This document shows, piece by piece, positions 42,056 through 51,075 of a DNA stretch of 64,000 bases. Position 1 is the first letter of the stretch. Each line of letters starts with the position of its first letter. Position numbers and translations under genes: made by a program. Source of the stretch: Streptomyces chattanoogensis (GTDB lineage Bacteria > Actinomycetota > Actinomycetes > Streptomycetales > Streptomycetaceae); NCBI RefSeq assembly GCF_001294335.1, contig NZ_LGKG01000090.1, positions 1 to 64,000 on the forward strand, written 5' to 3'. Under the pieces are notes generated by a model. It was not told the origin of the DNA. It saw nothing but the letters and a program-made list of their open reading frames with translations, and searched no databases.

Positions 42056-42116
42056 CCCCGTTACACCCCCGCCCACACCCGTACGAACTCCCTCTCCTGC
42101 AAAGGAAGTCGCTCTC

Positions 42117-42965
42117 ATGCTGCGCATCGCTGTCCCCAACAAGGGTTCACTGTCCGAGCCTGCGTCGGCGATGCTGCATGAGGCCGGCTACCGCCAGCGC
42201 AAGGACCGCCGGGAACTGGTCCTGGTCGACGCCGAGAACGAGGTCGAGTTCTTCTTCCTCCGGCCGCGCGACATCGCGGTCTACGTCGGCTCCGGCAAGC
42301 TCGACATCGGCATCACCGGCCGCGACCTGCTGCTGGACTCCGGCTCCCAGGCCGAGGAGATCATGCAGCTCGGCTTCGCCGGCTCGACCTTCCGCTACGC
42401 CACCCGGCCGGGCACCGCCAAGGACGTCACCGAGTTCGGCGGCATGACGATCGCCACCTCGTTCGCCGGCCTGGTCACCCAGCACCTCGCGGACAACGGC
42501 GTGGACGCCTCCGTCGTGCACCTCGACGGCGCCGTCGAGACCGCCATCCAGCTCGGCGTCGCCGAGATCATCGCAGACGTGGTGGAGACCGGCACCACCC
42601 TGCGCAACGCCGGCCTGGAGATCATCGGCGAGCCGATCCTCAAGTCCGAAGCGGTGGTCATCCGCCGCACCGGCGCGCCCGAGGACGACCCGAAGGTCCG
42701 CCAGTTCCTGCGCCGGATGCAGGGCGTCCTGGTGGCCCGCCGCTACGTGATGATGGATTACGACATCCGCGTCGAGCACGTCGAGAAGGCCGTCGCCCTC
42801 ACCCCCGGCCTGGAGTCGCCCACCGTCTCCCCGCTGCACCACGAGGGCTGGGTCGCGGTCCGCTCGATGGTCCCCTCGAAGGAAGCCCAGCGCATCATGG
42901 ACGAGCTCTACGAGCTCGGCGCCCGCGCGATCCTGACCACCGGCATCCACGCCTGCCGGCTCTGA
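42117..42965 (+). CDS. hisG: ATP phosphoribosyltransferase (long form)
   Basis: The 282-residue enzyme starts histidine synthesis by joining ATP and PRPP. It is the long form with a C-terminal regulatory domain, so no HisZ is needed. Motifs are MLRIAVPNKGSLSEPASAML, DIAVYVGSGKLDIGITGRDL, and the PRPP loop ADVVETGTTLRNAGLEII. Residues after about 210 are the histidine-binding domain. AAAGGAAG precedes ATG 42117. Confidence 0.96.
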   Translation: MLRIAVPNKGSLSEPASAMLHEAGYRQRKDRRELVLVDAENEVEFFFLRPRDIAVYVGSGKLDIGITGRDLLLDSGSQAEEIMQLGFAGSTFRYATRPGTAKDVTEFGGMTIATSFAGLVTQHLADNGVDASVVHLDGAVETAIQLGVAEIIADVVETGTTLRNAGLEIIGEPILKSEAVVIRRTGAPEDDPKVRQFLRRMQGVLVARRYVMMDYDIRVEHVEKAVALTPGLESPTVSPLHHEGWVAVRSMVPSKEAQRIMDELYELGARAILTTGIHACRL

Positions 42966-43007
42966 CCGCCCGCCGCAGCCCCGCACACCCCACGGAAGAC
43001 CGACGAC

Positions 43008-43460
43008 GTGTCCGCGCCCCTGCCCAGCCTCCCGGTGACGTTCCGGCCGGCCCGTACCCGGGCCGTCCTCTACGCCGCCGGCACCGCCCAGCTCGCCGCC
43101 CTGACGGCGATCGCACTGGCGCTGCCGGAGCTGACCGGCGGCGAGCGGCTCAGCTTCATCGGTACGAGCCTGCTGATCCTGGCCGTCCTCCTGCTGCTCG
43201 CCCGCCCCAAGGTGGTCGTGCGGCAGGAGGGCATCACCGTCGTCAACCTCACCACCAAGCGCGAGCTGGCCTGGGCCCAGGTGCTGCGGGTCAACCTCCG
43301 TCAGGGCGACCCCTGGGTCCACCTCGACCTCGCCGACGGCACCAGCCTGCCCGCGATGGGCATCCAGCCCGGTATCGCCCGCGACCAGGCCATCCGCGAC
43401 GCCCGCGCGCTGCGTGAGCTCGCCGAGAACCACGGCACCGGCAACCCCACGGCCGGGTGA
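43008..43460 (+). CDS. Membrane protein with bacterial PH domain
   Basis: A 150-residue protein with two N-terminal membrane helices (VLYAAGTAQLAALTAIALAL and SFIGTSLLILAVLLLL) followed by a PH-like beta domain: VVVRQEGITVVNLTTKRELA then VHLDLADGTSLPAMGIQPG. This fits the bacterial PH families found in actinobacteria after hisG. Function is unknown. GTG 43008 starts 42 bases after hisG and may be co-transcribed with it. Confidence 0.82.
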   Translation: MSAPLPSLPVTFRPARTRAVLYAAGTAQLAALTAIALALPELTGGERLSFIGTSLLILAVLLLLARPKVVVRQEGITVVNLTTKRELAWAQVLRVNLRQGDPWVHLDLADGTSLPAMGIQPGIARDQAIRDARALRELAENHGTGNPTAG

Positions 43461-43664
43461 GCCTGCCCTAATCCGGGCCCTGCTGTTTACTCTGTTCTCC
43501 GGGACGCATCGTGCCTCCCGGAGCCCGCGCGCGGCCGCGCGCGTGGCCCACCTGCAAACCGAGGAGTGAATCCCTCCGGCAATGGACGGATTGCCCTGTA
43601 GTACCTGCGCCGCCCCTCCCCGACCTCCGTACACCACGGAGGTACCCACCCCGGAGGCGGCGGC

Positions 43665-45029
43665 ATGACCGGCCCCCTGCTCCTGCTCGCGGCGGCACTC
43701 GTCCTGATCCTGGCCAACGGTTTCTTCGTGGCCGCGGAATTCGGCCTGGTCACCGTCGAGAAGGCGGACGCCGAGCGCGCCGCCGCCGACGGCGACCGGC
43801 GCGCCGCCACCGTCGTCTCGGCACTGCGCGAGCTCTCCTTCCAGCTGTCCGGCACCCAACTGGGCATCACCATCACCTCCCTGGTGGTCGGCATGCTCGC
43901 CGAGCCCGCGCTGGCCGAACTGCTGGCCGGCCCGCTGCGCGCCGTCGGCCTGCCCGGGGGCGCGGCACCCGGCGTCGCCGTCGTCCTCGGCATGCTGCTG
44001 GCCTCCGCCCTCCAGATGGTCGTCGGCGAGCTGGTCCCCAAGAACTGGGCGGTCTCCAAGCCGCTGCAGGTCGCCCGCTTCGTCGCCGGCCCGCAGAACG
44101 CGTTCTCCCGCTTCTTCCGCCCGGTGATCACCCTCCTCAACACCGTCGCCAACCACCTCGTCCGCTCCCTGGGCGTGGAGCCGACCGACGAGCTGGCCTC
44201 CGCCCGTACCCCCGGCGAGCTGGTCTCGCTGGCCCGGCACTCCGCGCAGGCCGGCGCGATCGAGCAGGACACCGCGGACCTCTTCGTACGGACCATCACC
44301 CTCGGCGATCTGACCGCGGAGAACGTCATGACCCCGCGGGTACGCGTCAGCGCCCTGCAGGCCACCGCCACCGCCGAGGACGTGGTCAACCTCACCCGCG
44401 CCACCGGTCTGTCCCGCTTCCCCGTTTACCGCACCCGGCTCGACGAGGTCGTGGGCATGGTCCACCTCAAGGACGCGCTGGCCATCCCGGCGCACGAACG
44501 GCTGCGCACGCCCGCCGGCCGGATCGCCGTACCGCCGCTCCTGGTCCCCGAGACACTGCCGGTCCAGCCGCTGCTCGAACGCCTGCGCAGCGAACAGCCC
44601 ATAGCCGTGGTCGTCGACGAGTACGGCGGCACGGCCGGCGTGGTCACCCTGGAGGACATCATCGAGGAGCTGGTCGGCGAGGTCCGCGACGAGCACGACG
44701 GGGTGGACCTGCCCGAGCTGGGCCAGGCCCCGCCCGAGGACGGCCGGCCGTCCTGGGACGCCGACGGCGGCTGCCGCGTGGACACCCTGCGGCGGATCGG
44801 CCTGGAAGCCCCCGACGGCCCGTACGAGACGGTGGCCGGACTGGTGGCGCACATACTCGGCAGGATCCCGGCCCCCGGCGACACCGCCGAACTCGACGGC
44901 TGGCGGCTGCGGGTCCGGCTGGTCTCCCACCATCGCGCCGAGCGGATAAGGATCGTACGGACGGCCCCCGCCGCCACGGCCGCCGTCCCCGCGGCCGCCG
45001 CCCCGCTCGCCGCGGAGGTGGCGCGATGA
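43665..45029 (+). CDS. CNNM/CorC-family membrane protein (first of a pair)
   Basis: A 454-residue protein with an N-terminal CNNM (DUF21) membrane domain (residues about 1-180; LILANGFFVAAEFGLVTVEK, SGTQLGITITSLVVGMLAEP), a CBS pair (about 210-330; AENVMTPRVRVSAL, VVDEYGGTAGVVTLEDIIEE) and a C-terminal CorC_HlyC domain. Relatives move magnesium or cobalt; the old name hemolysin is misleading. GGAGG precedes ATG 43665. An 8-bp hairpin at 43623-43643 lies in the leader; no M-box riboswitch is recognised. Confidence 0.9.
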   Translation: MTGPLLLLAAALVLILANGFFVAAEFGLVTVEKADAERAAADGDRRAATVVSALRELSFQLSGTQLGITITSLVVGMLAEPALAELLAGPLRAVGLPGGAAPGVAVVLGMLLASALQMVVGELVPKNWAVSKPLQVARFVAGPQNAFSRFFRPVITLLNTVANHLVRSLGVEPTDELASARTPGELVSLARHSAQAGAIEQDTADLFVRTITLGDLTAENVMTPRVRVSALQATATAEDVVNLTRATGLSRFPVYRTRLDEVVGMVHLKDALAIPAHERLRTPAGRIAVPPLLVPETLPVQPLLERLRSEQPIAVVVDEYGGTAGVVTLEDIIEELVGEVRDEHDGVDLPELGQAPPEDGRPSWDADGGCRVDTLRRIGLEAPDGPYETVAGLVAHILGRIPAPGDTAELDGWRLRVRLVSHHRAERIRIVRTAPAATAAVPAAAAPLAAEVAR

Positions 45030-46150
45030 CCCTGGCCCAGCTTCTGTTCGCGATACTCCTCGTGCTCGCCAACGGCTTCTTCGTCGGCGCCGAGTTCGCC
45101 CTGGTCTCCGTACGCCGCAGCCAGATCGAGCCGCTGGCGACGGAAGGCTCCAAACGGGCCCGGCAGGTCCTGCACGGCCTGGAGAACCTCCCGCAGATGA
45201 TGGCCGCCGCGCAGTTCGGCATCACCGTCTGCTCCCTGACGCTCGGCGCGGTCGCCGAACCGACCGTCGCCGCCCTCCTGGAACCGGCCTTCGAGGCGAT
45301 CCACCTCCCCGAGGCCCTCATCCACCCCCTCGGCTACGTCATAGCCCTCGCCCTGGTGGTCTTCCTCCACCTCGTCATCGGCGAGATGGTCCCCAAGAAC
45401 ATGGCGATGGCGGCGCCCGAGAAGACCGCCCTGTGGTTCAGCCCCACCCTGGTCGCCTTCGCGCGGCTGTGCCGCCCCGTGACGGCGCTGCTGGGCGCCC
45501 TGGCGCACGGTGTCCTGCGGCTCTTCCGCGTCGAGCCGAAGGACGAGGTCGAGGCGGTCTTCACCAGCGAGCAGCTGACCCATCTGGTCGAGGACTCCGG
45601 CCAGGCGGGCCTGCTGGAGCCGGCCGAACAGGAGCGCCTCTCCGACGCCCTGGAGCTCGGCAGCCGCCCCGTCACCGACGTCCTCCTCGACCGGGCGGGC
45701 CTGGTCACCGTCGACCCCACCGTGACCCCGCGCCAGGTGGAGGAGCTGACCGTCAAGACCGGCTACTCCCGCTTCCCGGTCTGTGCGCCCGGCGGCGTGT
45801 ACATGGGCTATCTCCATGTCAAGGACGTCCTCGACCTGGAGGAACGCGACCGTGCGGTCCCCCAGCGCATCTGGCACCCGATGACGACCCTCCGCGCGGA
45901 ACTCCCCCTGGACGACGCCCTGACGGCGATGCGCCGGGCCGCCTCCCACCTGGCGGCGGTCGCCGACGGAACCGGCCGGGTACTCGGCCTGGTGGCCCTC
46001 GAGGACGTCCTGGAAATGCTGGTCGGCGAGGTCCGCGACCCCTCCCACCGCCGCGCCCCCGAGGCCCGCGCCCAGCGCGTCGCCGAACCACGCGCCCTGC
46101 CGGACACGGACCGGTCCCTGCCGGAGGAGGACCGGGCCCTGGCGGGGTGA
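45026..46150 (+). CDS. CNNM/CorC-family membrane protein (second of a pair)
   Basis: A 374-residue relative of the preceding gene: CNNM domain (LVLANGFFVGAEFALVSVRR, AAQFGITVCSLTLGAVAEPT) and a CBS pair (VTDVLLDRAGLVTVDP, LGLVALEDVLEMLVGEVRD), but no full CorC_HlyC domain, only a short charged tail. Its ATG overlaps the first gene's stop (ATGA), so both are made together and may form a heteromer. The pair probably serves divalent cation transport. Confidence 0.9.
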   Translation: MTLAQLLFAILLVLANGFFVGAEFALVSVRRSQIEPLATEGSKRARQVLHGLENLPQMMAAAQFGITVCSLTLGAVAEPTVAALLEPAFEAIHLPEALIHPLGYVIALALVVFLHLVIGEMVPKNMAMAAPEKTALWFSPTLVAFARLCRPVTALLGALAHGVLRLFRVEPKDEVEAVFTSEQLTHLVEDSGQAGLLEPAEQERLSDALELGSRPVTDVLLDRAGLVTVDPTVTPRQVEELTVKTGYSRFPVCAPGGVYMGYLHVKDVLDLEERDRAVPQRIWHPMTTLRAELPLDDALTAMRRAASHLAAVADGTGRVLGLVALEDVLEMLVGEVRDPSHRRAPEARAQRVAEPRALPDTDRSLPEEDRALAG

Positions 46151-46196
46151 GGAAAGAGGGAATACCGCCCCGCCCCCGCTGCGTTGTGGCCTGCAA

Positions 46197-46255
46197 GGGG
46201 CGCTCCCATCCCCTAGGGGATCTGTTCGAACGTCCCCTAGGGGTACAGGTGCCCC
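46197..46255. promoter_or_regulatory. Twin CCCCTAGGGG palindromes in a convergent gap
   Basis: Two perfect 10-bp palindromes CCCCTAGGGG stand at 46210-46219 and 46234-46243, 24 bp apart, with TTCGAA between them (46225-46230). GGGGC (46197-46201) and GCCCC (46251-46255) frame the set. CTAG is rare in this genome, so the doubling is not chance. It could be a folded bidirectional terminator or a protein-binding site. Confidence 0.55.
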
Positions 46256-46308
46256 GCACAGCACAGCACCGCCCGCCCGGACGTCAAGGCGCCGGCTCAA
46301 GGCGCCCG

Positions 46309-48216
46309 CTAGAAGTCCAGCCCCTTGGGCGGCGGCCCCGGTGTACCCGGCCCGCGCCCCGACAGTACCTCCCCGTACGCCTGCATCAGATCGGGCAGCC
46401 GCAGGGTGGCGAGGTCGTCGCGGGTCGGGGTGCCGCGCCAGGTGGACAGCCGCAGATCGCGGTAGGCGCAGCTCTTCTCGTACAGGGTGCGCAGAAAGCG
46501 GCCGTTGCCCAGTTCGTCGATCCAGCCCTGATCGACGACATGGCCGCTGATGCTGCACAGTTCGTCGCGGGCCTCCTCGTCCCAGCGGTCGCCGTTCTCC
46601 GCGGCCAGTACCTCGCCGATGGCGGTCAGTTCCAGCGGCCGGTAGCTGGGGAAGTCGACGCGGCTGGTGAAGCGGGAGGACAGGCCCGGGTTGGCGGCCA
46701 GGAGGCGGTCCATGCCCTCGGGGTAGCCGGCCAGGATGACGACGAGCCGGTCGCGGTTGTCCTCGGCGCGCTTGAGCAGTACCTGGAGGGCCTCGTCCCC
46801 GTAGGCATCGCCCTTGCTGTAGCCGGTGTTGGACAGGCTGTACGCCTCGTCGACGAAGAGCACCCCGCCCAGCGCCGAATCGATCAGCTCATTCGCCTTG
46901 ACGGCGGTCTGGCCCAGGAACTCGCCGACCAGGTCCGCGCGTTGAGCCTCTACGAGGTGATCGCCGCCGAGGAGGCCCAGTGCGTAGAAGACCCGCCCCA
47001 GTATCCGGGCCACGGTCGTCTTGCCCGTGCCGGACGGGCCGGAGAAGACGAAGTGCCGCTTGGGCGGCTGTACGGGCAGGCCCTGGCTCGCGCGCAGCCG
47101 TGCCATGCGCAGCTGCGCCGACAGCGCCCGCACCTGCCGTTTGACCGGCTCCATGCCGACCATCCGCTCCAGCTCGGCCAGTGCCTTCTCCAGCAGGACG
47201 GGGTCGGCGGGCGCGGCGGGCAGCCGTTCGGCGCCGCGCGGGACCGGCGTCGCGGCCTTGATGCGGACGGTGGTGTCGTTCCCGGGCGGCGGACCGACCG
47301 GATCGGGGTCCTGGGTCCCGTCCGGCTCGCCGGTCGCCAGCAGCTCGCGGCCGTCCACGGGATCGAGCGGCGCGAGGGGGTCCAGATCACCGGCCGCCTC
47401 CTGGCCGGCGCCCGAGGCGGAGACCGTCGCCAGGCCGTTGCCCTCGTCCAGGCCGTCCGCCTCGGTGATGGCGGCCAGCCGGGCCGCGGTGTCCATGAAC
47501 GCCGGGTCGACGCGGTGCACCGCACGGTAGAGGGGCAGGGCGGCGGCGCTGCGGCCGGTGCCCTCATGGGCGCGGGCGAGCCAGTAGCGCAGCTCCTTGC
47601 GCTGGGGCTGCTCGCTGCGACAGCGCATCAGGGCGGTGGCCAGCAGCGGTTCGGCCTGCCCGTACATCTCCAGCCGGACGCGCGCCATCCCGCCGAACAG
47701 CCCGGCCTCGATGCCCAGTACGGGGTCGCCGAGCAGCGGCTCGGCGTGTCGTACGAGCTGGTCCCAGTCCTTGACGAGATAGGCACGGCAGGCGTGCAGA
47801 AAGCGGACCTGGGGGTCGGTGTCGACCGGTGGGCAGCCGGCCAGCGCCTGGTCCAGCTCGGCGACATGGCGGCCGTCGAGCCAGTGGGACGCGTGGGCGA
47901 GCAGCAGATCGCGGCCGGTCTCCAGTACGGGCTGCACCCACCAGCCCAGCCAGTACCAGGAGTTGAGGGTGCGTCCGTGGCGGGAGCGCTGTTCGCCGAA
48001 GCGGTCGCGGTGCTGGTGCATGCGCAGCAGTGCGGTCGCGGTGTCGGCGCGCAGGGCGTGCAGACCGAGCCAGGCGTCGGCCATGGTGGGATCGAGCCCG
48101 ACGGCGGTCCGGAACTCCTCCTCGGCCTGCGGATAGGCGCCCACGGTGTAGGCGTCGACCGCGCGCAGCCAGGCGAGTTCGGCCGGGGCGGGCGAGCCCT
48201 GCGTGCCGAAATCCAT
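46309..48216 (-). CDS. EccA-like AAA+ ATPase (CbxX/CfxQ family) with TPR region
   Basis: A 635-residue protein. The N-terminal 300 residues are helical repeats of TPR type (WLRAVDAYTVGAYPQAEEEF, YWLARAHEGTGRSAAALPLY). The C-terminal AAA+ domain starts near residue 345 with LAELERMVGMEPVKRQVRAL, has Walker A FSGPSGTGKTTVARILG near 392 and Walker B GGVLFVDEAYSL near 452. This is the EccA layout of type VII secretion. No other ESX genes are nearby, so it may serve a distant system or another role. The linker carries a Asp/Pro-rich stretch. Confidence 0.85.
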   Translation of the reverse strand: MDFGTQGSPAPAELAWLRAVDAYTVGAYPQAEEEFRTAVGLDPTMADAWLGLHALRADTATALLRMHQHRDRFGEQRSRHGRTLNSWYWLGWWVQPVLETGRDLLLAHASHWLDGRHVAELDQALAGCPPVDTDPQVRFLHACRAYLVKDWDQLVRHAEPLLGDPVLGIEAGLFGGMARVRLEMYGQAEPLLATALMRCRSEQPQRKELRYWLARAHEGTGRSAAALPLYRAVHRVDPAFMDTAARLAAITEADGLDEGNGLATVSASGAGQEAAGDLDPLAPLDPVDGRELLATGEPDGTQDPDPVGPPPGNDTTVRIKAATPVPRGAERLPAAPADPVLLEKALAELERMVGMEPVKRQVRALSAQLRMARLRASQGLPVQPPKRHFVFSGPSGTGKTTVARILGRVFYALGLLGGDHLVEAQRADLVGEFLGQTAVKANELIDSALGGVLFVDEAYSLSNTGYSKGDAYGDEALQVLLKRAEDNRDRLVVILAGYPEGMDRLLAANPGLSSRFTSRVDFPSYRPLELTAIGEVLAAENGDRWDEEARDELCSISGHVVDQGWIDELGNGRFLRTLYEKSCAYRDLRLSTWRGTPTRDDLATLRLPDLMQAYGEVLSGRGPGTPGPPPKGLDF

Positions 48217-48504
48217 CCCGTCCCCCCACAAAACGTCCCCCCGGAGGTGTGCGCCACCGGGTGTGTGCCGGGCCCGTGGCCGCCCCAACCGGCGTACGGC
48301 GGGCGGGAGTTCACCATCGCCGCGCACACAGCGGTCCGGGCCCTGCGGAGACACAGACTCGCATCGTACCCGCGAGATCGGTGCAGGCCGAAGAGGGCGG
48401 CACGGGAGAGAGCGGCCGGGGTCGGCAGGGGTCGGCGGCGTGAAGATTACGGTGACCGAGGGTGAGGGGCGGGCGGCCGACGGCGGCCCGGAGACGGAGT
48501 TTCA

Positions 48505-48577
48505 TGCAGAACGAAGCCCCCGATCACGGGGGAACAACCGGGGGCTTCGCATCTGCGGGCGGTCCGTTGAACCGCAC
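48505..48577 (-). ncRNA. Candidate small RNA
   Basis: On the minus strand, TTGACC (48613-48608) and TACGTT (48589-48584) are spaced by 18 bases and form a plausible promoter. The transcript from about 48577 would fold into a small hairpin (GCGGT...ACCGC, 48575-48559) and a strong 11-bp hairpin (48549-48539 with 48522-48512), followed by TTCT. The strong hairpin holds two CCCCC tracts that compete for one GGGGG. No known RNA family is assigned. The rest of the 483-base gap between the EccA-like and kinase genes has no gene. Confidence 0.4.
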
Positions 48578-48699
48578 ATTGAGAACGTAAGTCCTGTACG
48601 CCCCCTAGGTCAAGCCGAGTTGGGCACTCGGCGGGACCCTGTCGTCGCCGCCGCGGCTCCCGGCGGCGTACCGCTACGGAGGGTTAATTCCGAGGGTGA

Positions 48700-49290
48700 T
48701 CATGGTGCCCCGGACGGTCCCACGCGTACCTCGTATCCCGCCGGCCTCTGATGCACCAGGAAGTCGGCGTAAGGGCGCGAGGGGTCCGCCGTGAAGTGCC
48801 GGCGCTCCGCACGAATCCAGCCATCCCAGAAGACCGAAAGGCCCGGCCCGTCCCGGAGTTGACCCCTTTCCCATGAGTGCTCGCGCGCCAGTTCCATCCA
48901 CAAGAGACACGCCAGATACGGGCGCAGCGTGCGACGGCCCGTGCCGACACCCTCGATCAGCACCACGGGCGCGGGGGCCAGGTCCCGCCACTCGCCGAAT
49001 TCCCGGCGCACCCAGTCATAGATCCCGTAACGCGCGAGCTCGCCCCGCGCCAGCGGCTCCACCACCTGCTCCCGGAACCGCTCGTCCCAGGTGAACAGCT
49101 CGTCGTGGGTGGCCAGGTCATCGGTGTGCACCACCGGCGCACCCCCCAGCGCCTCCGCCAGTCGTGCGGCGAAGGTGCTCTTGCCCGATCCCGCGTGTCC
49201 GTCCACCGCGATCAGCCGGACCGGCCCGCAAGAGGGCGGCAGGGCCCGCAGCCGTTCGGCGAGCGCGGTCAGCTGGTGTTCCGTCGCCAT
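48700..49290 (-). CDS. Uridine kinase-like P-loop protein
   Basis: A 196-residue P-loop kinase. Walker A is AVDGHAGSGKSTFAARLAEA near residue 30. TDDLATHDELFTWDERF has the acidic residues typical of the uridine/pantothenate kinase group, and APVVLIEGVGTGRRTL is the Walker B region. It is often annotated as uridine kinase in Streptomyces, but the substrate is unproven. GAGG stands just before ATG 49290. Confidence 0.82.
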   Translation of the reverse strand: MATEHQLTALAERLRALPPSCGPVRLIAVDGHAGSGKSTFAARLAEALGGAPVVHTDDLATHDELFTWDERFREQVVEPLARGELARYGIYDWVRREFGEWRDLAPAPVVLIEGVGTGRRTLRPYLACLLWMELAREHSWERGQLRDGPGLSVFWDGWIRAERRHFTADPSRPYADFLVHQRPAGYEVRVGPSGAP

Positions 49291-49476
49291 TACCTCAGCG
49301 TACGCCAGTGGTCCACACCAATATTCGTCGCGCGACGCGCGCCGAACCGCTGGCCGAAGGCCGCCGGGAACGGAGATAGTTGGAGCCATCGCTGACATGC
49401 ACGCGCTCGTACTCGTCCGTCGTCCCGGCCCGACCCCTCGTATCTGCTCGCCCGCATCCGACTGGGGGACCTCCAG

Positions 49477-50865
49477 ATGACCAGCTCCGCGCCCCGCCGT
49501 ACCGTCCTGGCCGCCGCGCTCGCCGCCGCGGCGGGCGCCGCCGCCCCCAAGGCGCAGGCCGTCGACGCGCCCCGTGAGACCGCCGCGCGCCCCCTTGCCC
49601 CGAGCTCCGCGCCCCGCAGATCGAAGAGCCTCGTGGACTATCACGCCTGGACCACCGCCGCCGACTGGCACGCGGGCAAGCACCGCGGCACCGGCGCCAC
49701 GCACGGCGCCCGCCCCGGCATCCGCATCACACGGCCCCTCGGCACCGTCGAGTACACCGACCCGCACACCCAGAAGACCGCCGCCTGGGAATACGCCACC
49801 TGGACGGCCCCCGTGCACACCCTCGGCGCTCCCGCCACCGAGGTCGTCGCCTCCTGGAACGCTCACACCCCGGCCGGCACCTGGATCACCGTCGAACTCC
49901 GCGGCACCTACAGCGACGGCGGCCGCACCCCCTGGTACGTCATGGGACGTTGGACGTCGGGCGACGGCGAGGACAGCATCCGCCGGACCTCCGTCGATGA
50001 CCAGAAGGACGGCAGGAGCAGCATCTCCACGGACACCTTCGCCATCGACGACCCGGCGAGCGGCCTCCGCCTGGTCTCGTACGCCCTGCGCGTGACGCTC
50101 CACCGCACGCCCGGCAGCGGGCGCACCCCGACCGTATGGCGGCTGGGCGCCATGGGCTCCGACCTCCCCGACCGCTTCGAGGTCCCGGCCTCCGCCCCGG
50201 GCCTGGTCGGCCGGGAGCTGCGCGTGCCCCGCTACTCGCAGGAGATCCACAAGGGCCAGTACCCCCAGTACGACAACGGGGGAGAGGCCTGGTGCAGCCC
50301 CACCTCCTCCCAGATGATCATCGAGTCCTGGGGCCGCAGGCCCACTCCCGAGGACCTCGCCTGGGTCAACCCCGACTACGCCGACCCCCAGGTCTGCCAC
50401 GCCGCCCGCCACACCTTCGACTACCAGTACGACGGCTGCGGCAACTGGCCCTTCAACGCCGCCTACGCCGCTACATACAAGGACCTCGAGGCCGTCGTCA
50501 CCCGCCTCTCCTCCCTCACGGACGCCGAGCGCCTCATCCACGCGGGCATCCCGGTCATAACGTCCCAGTCCTTCCTGAAGACCGAACTCGACGGCGCGGG
50601 CTACGGCACCGCCGGACATCTGATGACCGTCATCGGCTTCACGGAGAACGGCGACGTCATCGCCCACGACCCGGCGGCACCGGACGATCGGGCCGTGCGC
50701 CGGGTGTACCGGCGCCGGCAGTTCGAGAACATCTGGCTGCGCACCAAGCGGTACGACGACAAGGGCAAGGTCAAGAGCGGCAGCGGAGGCGTCTGCTACC
50801 TCTACTGGCCGACCAGGCCGACGCCACGCCAGCGCCGTGTGCTGCGGGAGCTGGGAATCCGCTGA
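49477..50865 (+). CDS. Secreted C39-family peptidase (Tat-type signal)
   Basis: A 462-residue exported protein. The start APRRTVLAAALAAAAGAAAP is a twin-arginine-like signal. The middle (about residues 55-230) is a beta-rich domain with SLVDYHAWTTAADWHAGKHR. The C-terminal papain-fold peptidase_C39_2 domain has PRYSQEIHKGQYPQYDNGGE, Cys273 in AWCSPTSSQMIIE and His381 in GTAGHLMTVIGF. The substrate is unknown; peptide or cell-wall crosslink cleavage is possible. It is convergent with the broken integrase. Confidence 0.87.
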   Translation: MTSSAPRRTVLAAALAAAAGAAAPKAQAVDAPRETAARPLAPSSAPRRSKSLVDYHAWTTAADWHAGKHRGTGATHGARPGIRITRPLGTVEYTDPHTQKTAAWEYATWTAPVHTLGAPATEVVASWNAHTPAGTWITVELRGTYSDGGRTPWYVMGRWTSGDGEDSIRRTSVDDQKDGRSSISTDTFAIDDPASGLRLVSYALRVTLHRTPGSGRTPTVWRLGAMGSDLPDRFEVPASAPGLVGRELRVPRYSQEIHKGQYPQYDNGGEAWCSPTSSQMIIESWGRRPTPEDLAWVNPDYADPQVCHAARHTFDYQYDGCGNWPFNAAYAATYKDLEAVVTRLSSLTDAERLIHAGIPVITSQSFLKTELDGAGYGTAGHLMTVIGFTENGDVIAHDPAAPDDRAVRRVYRRRQFENIWLRTKRYDDKGKVKSGSGGVCYLYWPTRPTPRQRRVLRELGIR

Positions 50866-51073
50866 GCATGGGCGCCCCGAAGGCCGCCTCGCTCACGTGA
50901 CGGCGGCGCTCGGTGCCATCGAGGGGGAGGTGGCCGTACCGGTCCACCGTGATCTTGATCGAGCTGTGGCCCATCCGCCGTGACACCTCGTGGATGGGCA
51001 CACCGTTGCTCAGGGTCACGGTGGCCATTTGTGCGCAGGTCGTGCGGGTTGTGGTTCGGAAGCCCGAGGTGTT
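50771..51073 (-). pseudogene. Tyrosine integrase, C-terminal remnant (frameshifted)
   Basis: This carries the C-terminal catalytic end of a phage-type integrase: GVPIHEVSRRMGHSSIKITV followed by DRYGHLPLDG, which includes the second Arg-box His and the tyrosine nucleophile region. Just upstream NPHDLRT lies in a different frame, so one base was gained or lost in the HxLR box. The N-terminal part of the same gene lies 1.3 kb away at 52407-53099, beyond IS-type DNA. The gene cannot be functional as it stands. It overlaps the end of the C39 gene. Confidence 0.8.
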
Positions 51074-51075
51074 TA

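Noticed and set aside
43461..43664. M-box (magnesium) riboswitch before the CNNM pair
   Set aside because: Only a simple 8-bp hairpin is present; the conserved M-box core is missing.
42147..44933. A 928-residue minus-strand frame opposite hisG and the first CNNM gene
   Set aside because: Antisense shadow; the plus-strand proteins have intact family motifs.
45433..48465. A 1,010-residue plus-strand frame opposite the EccA-like gene
   Set aside because: Antisense shadow of an ATPase with clear Walker motifs; the frame itself has no motif.
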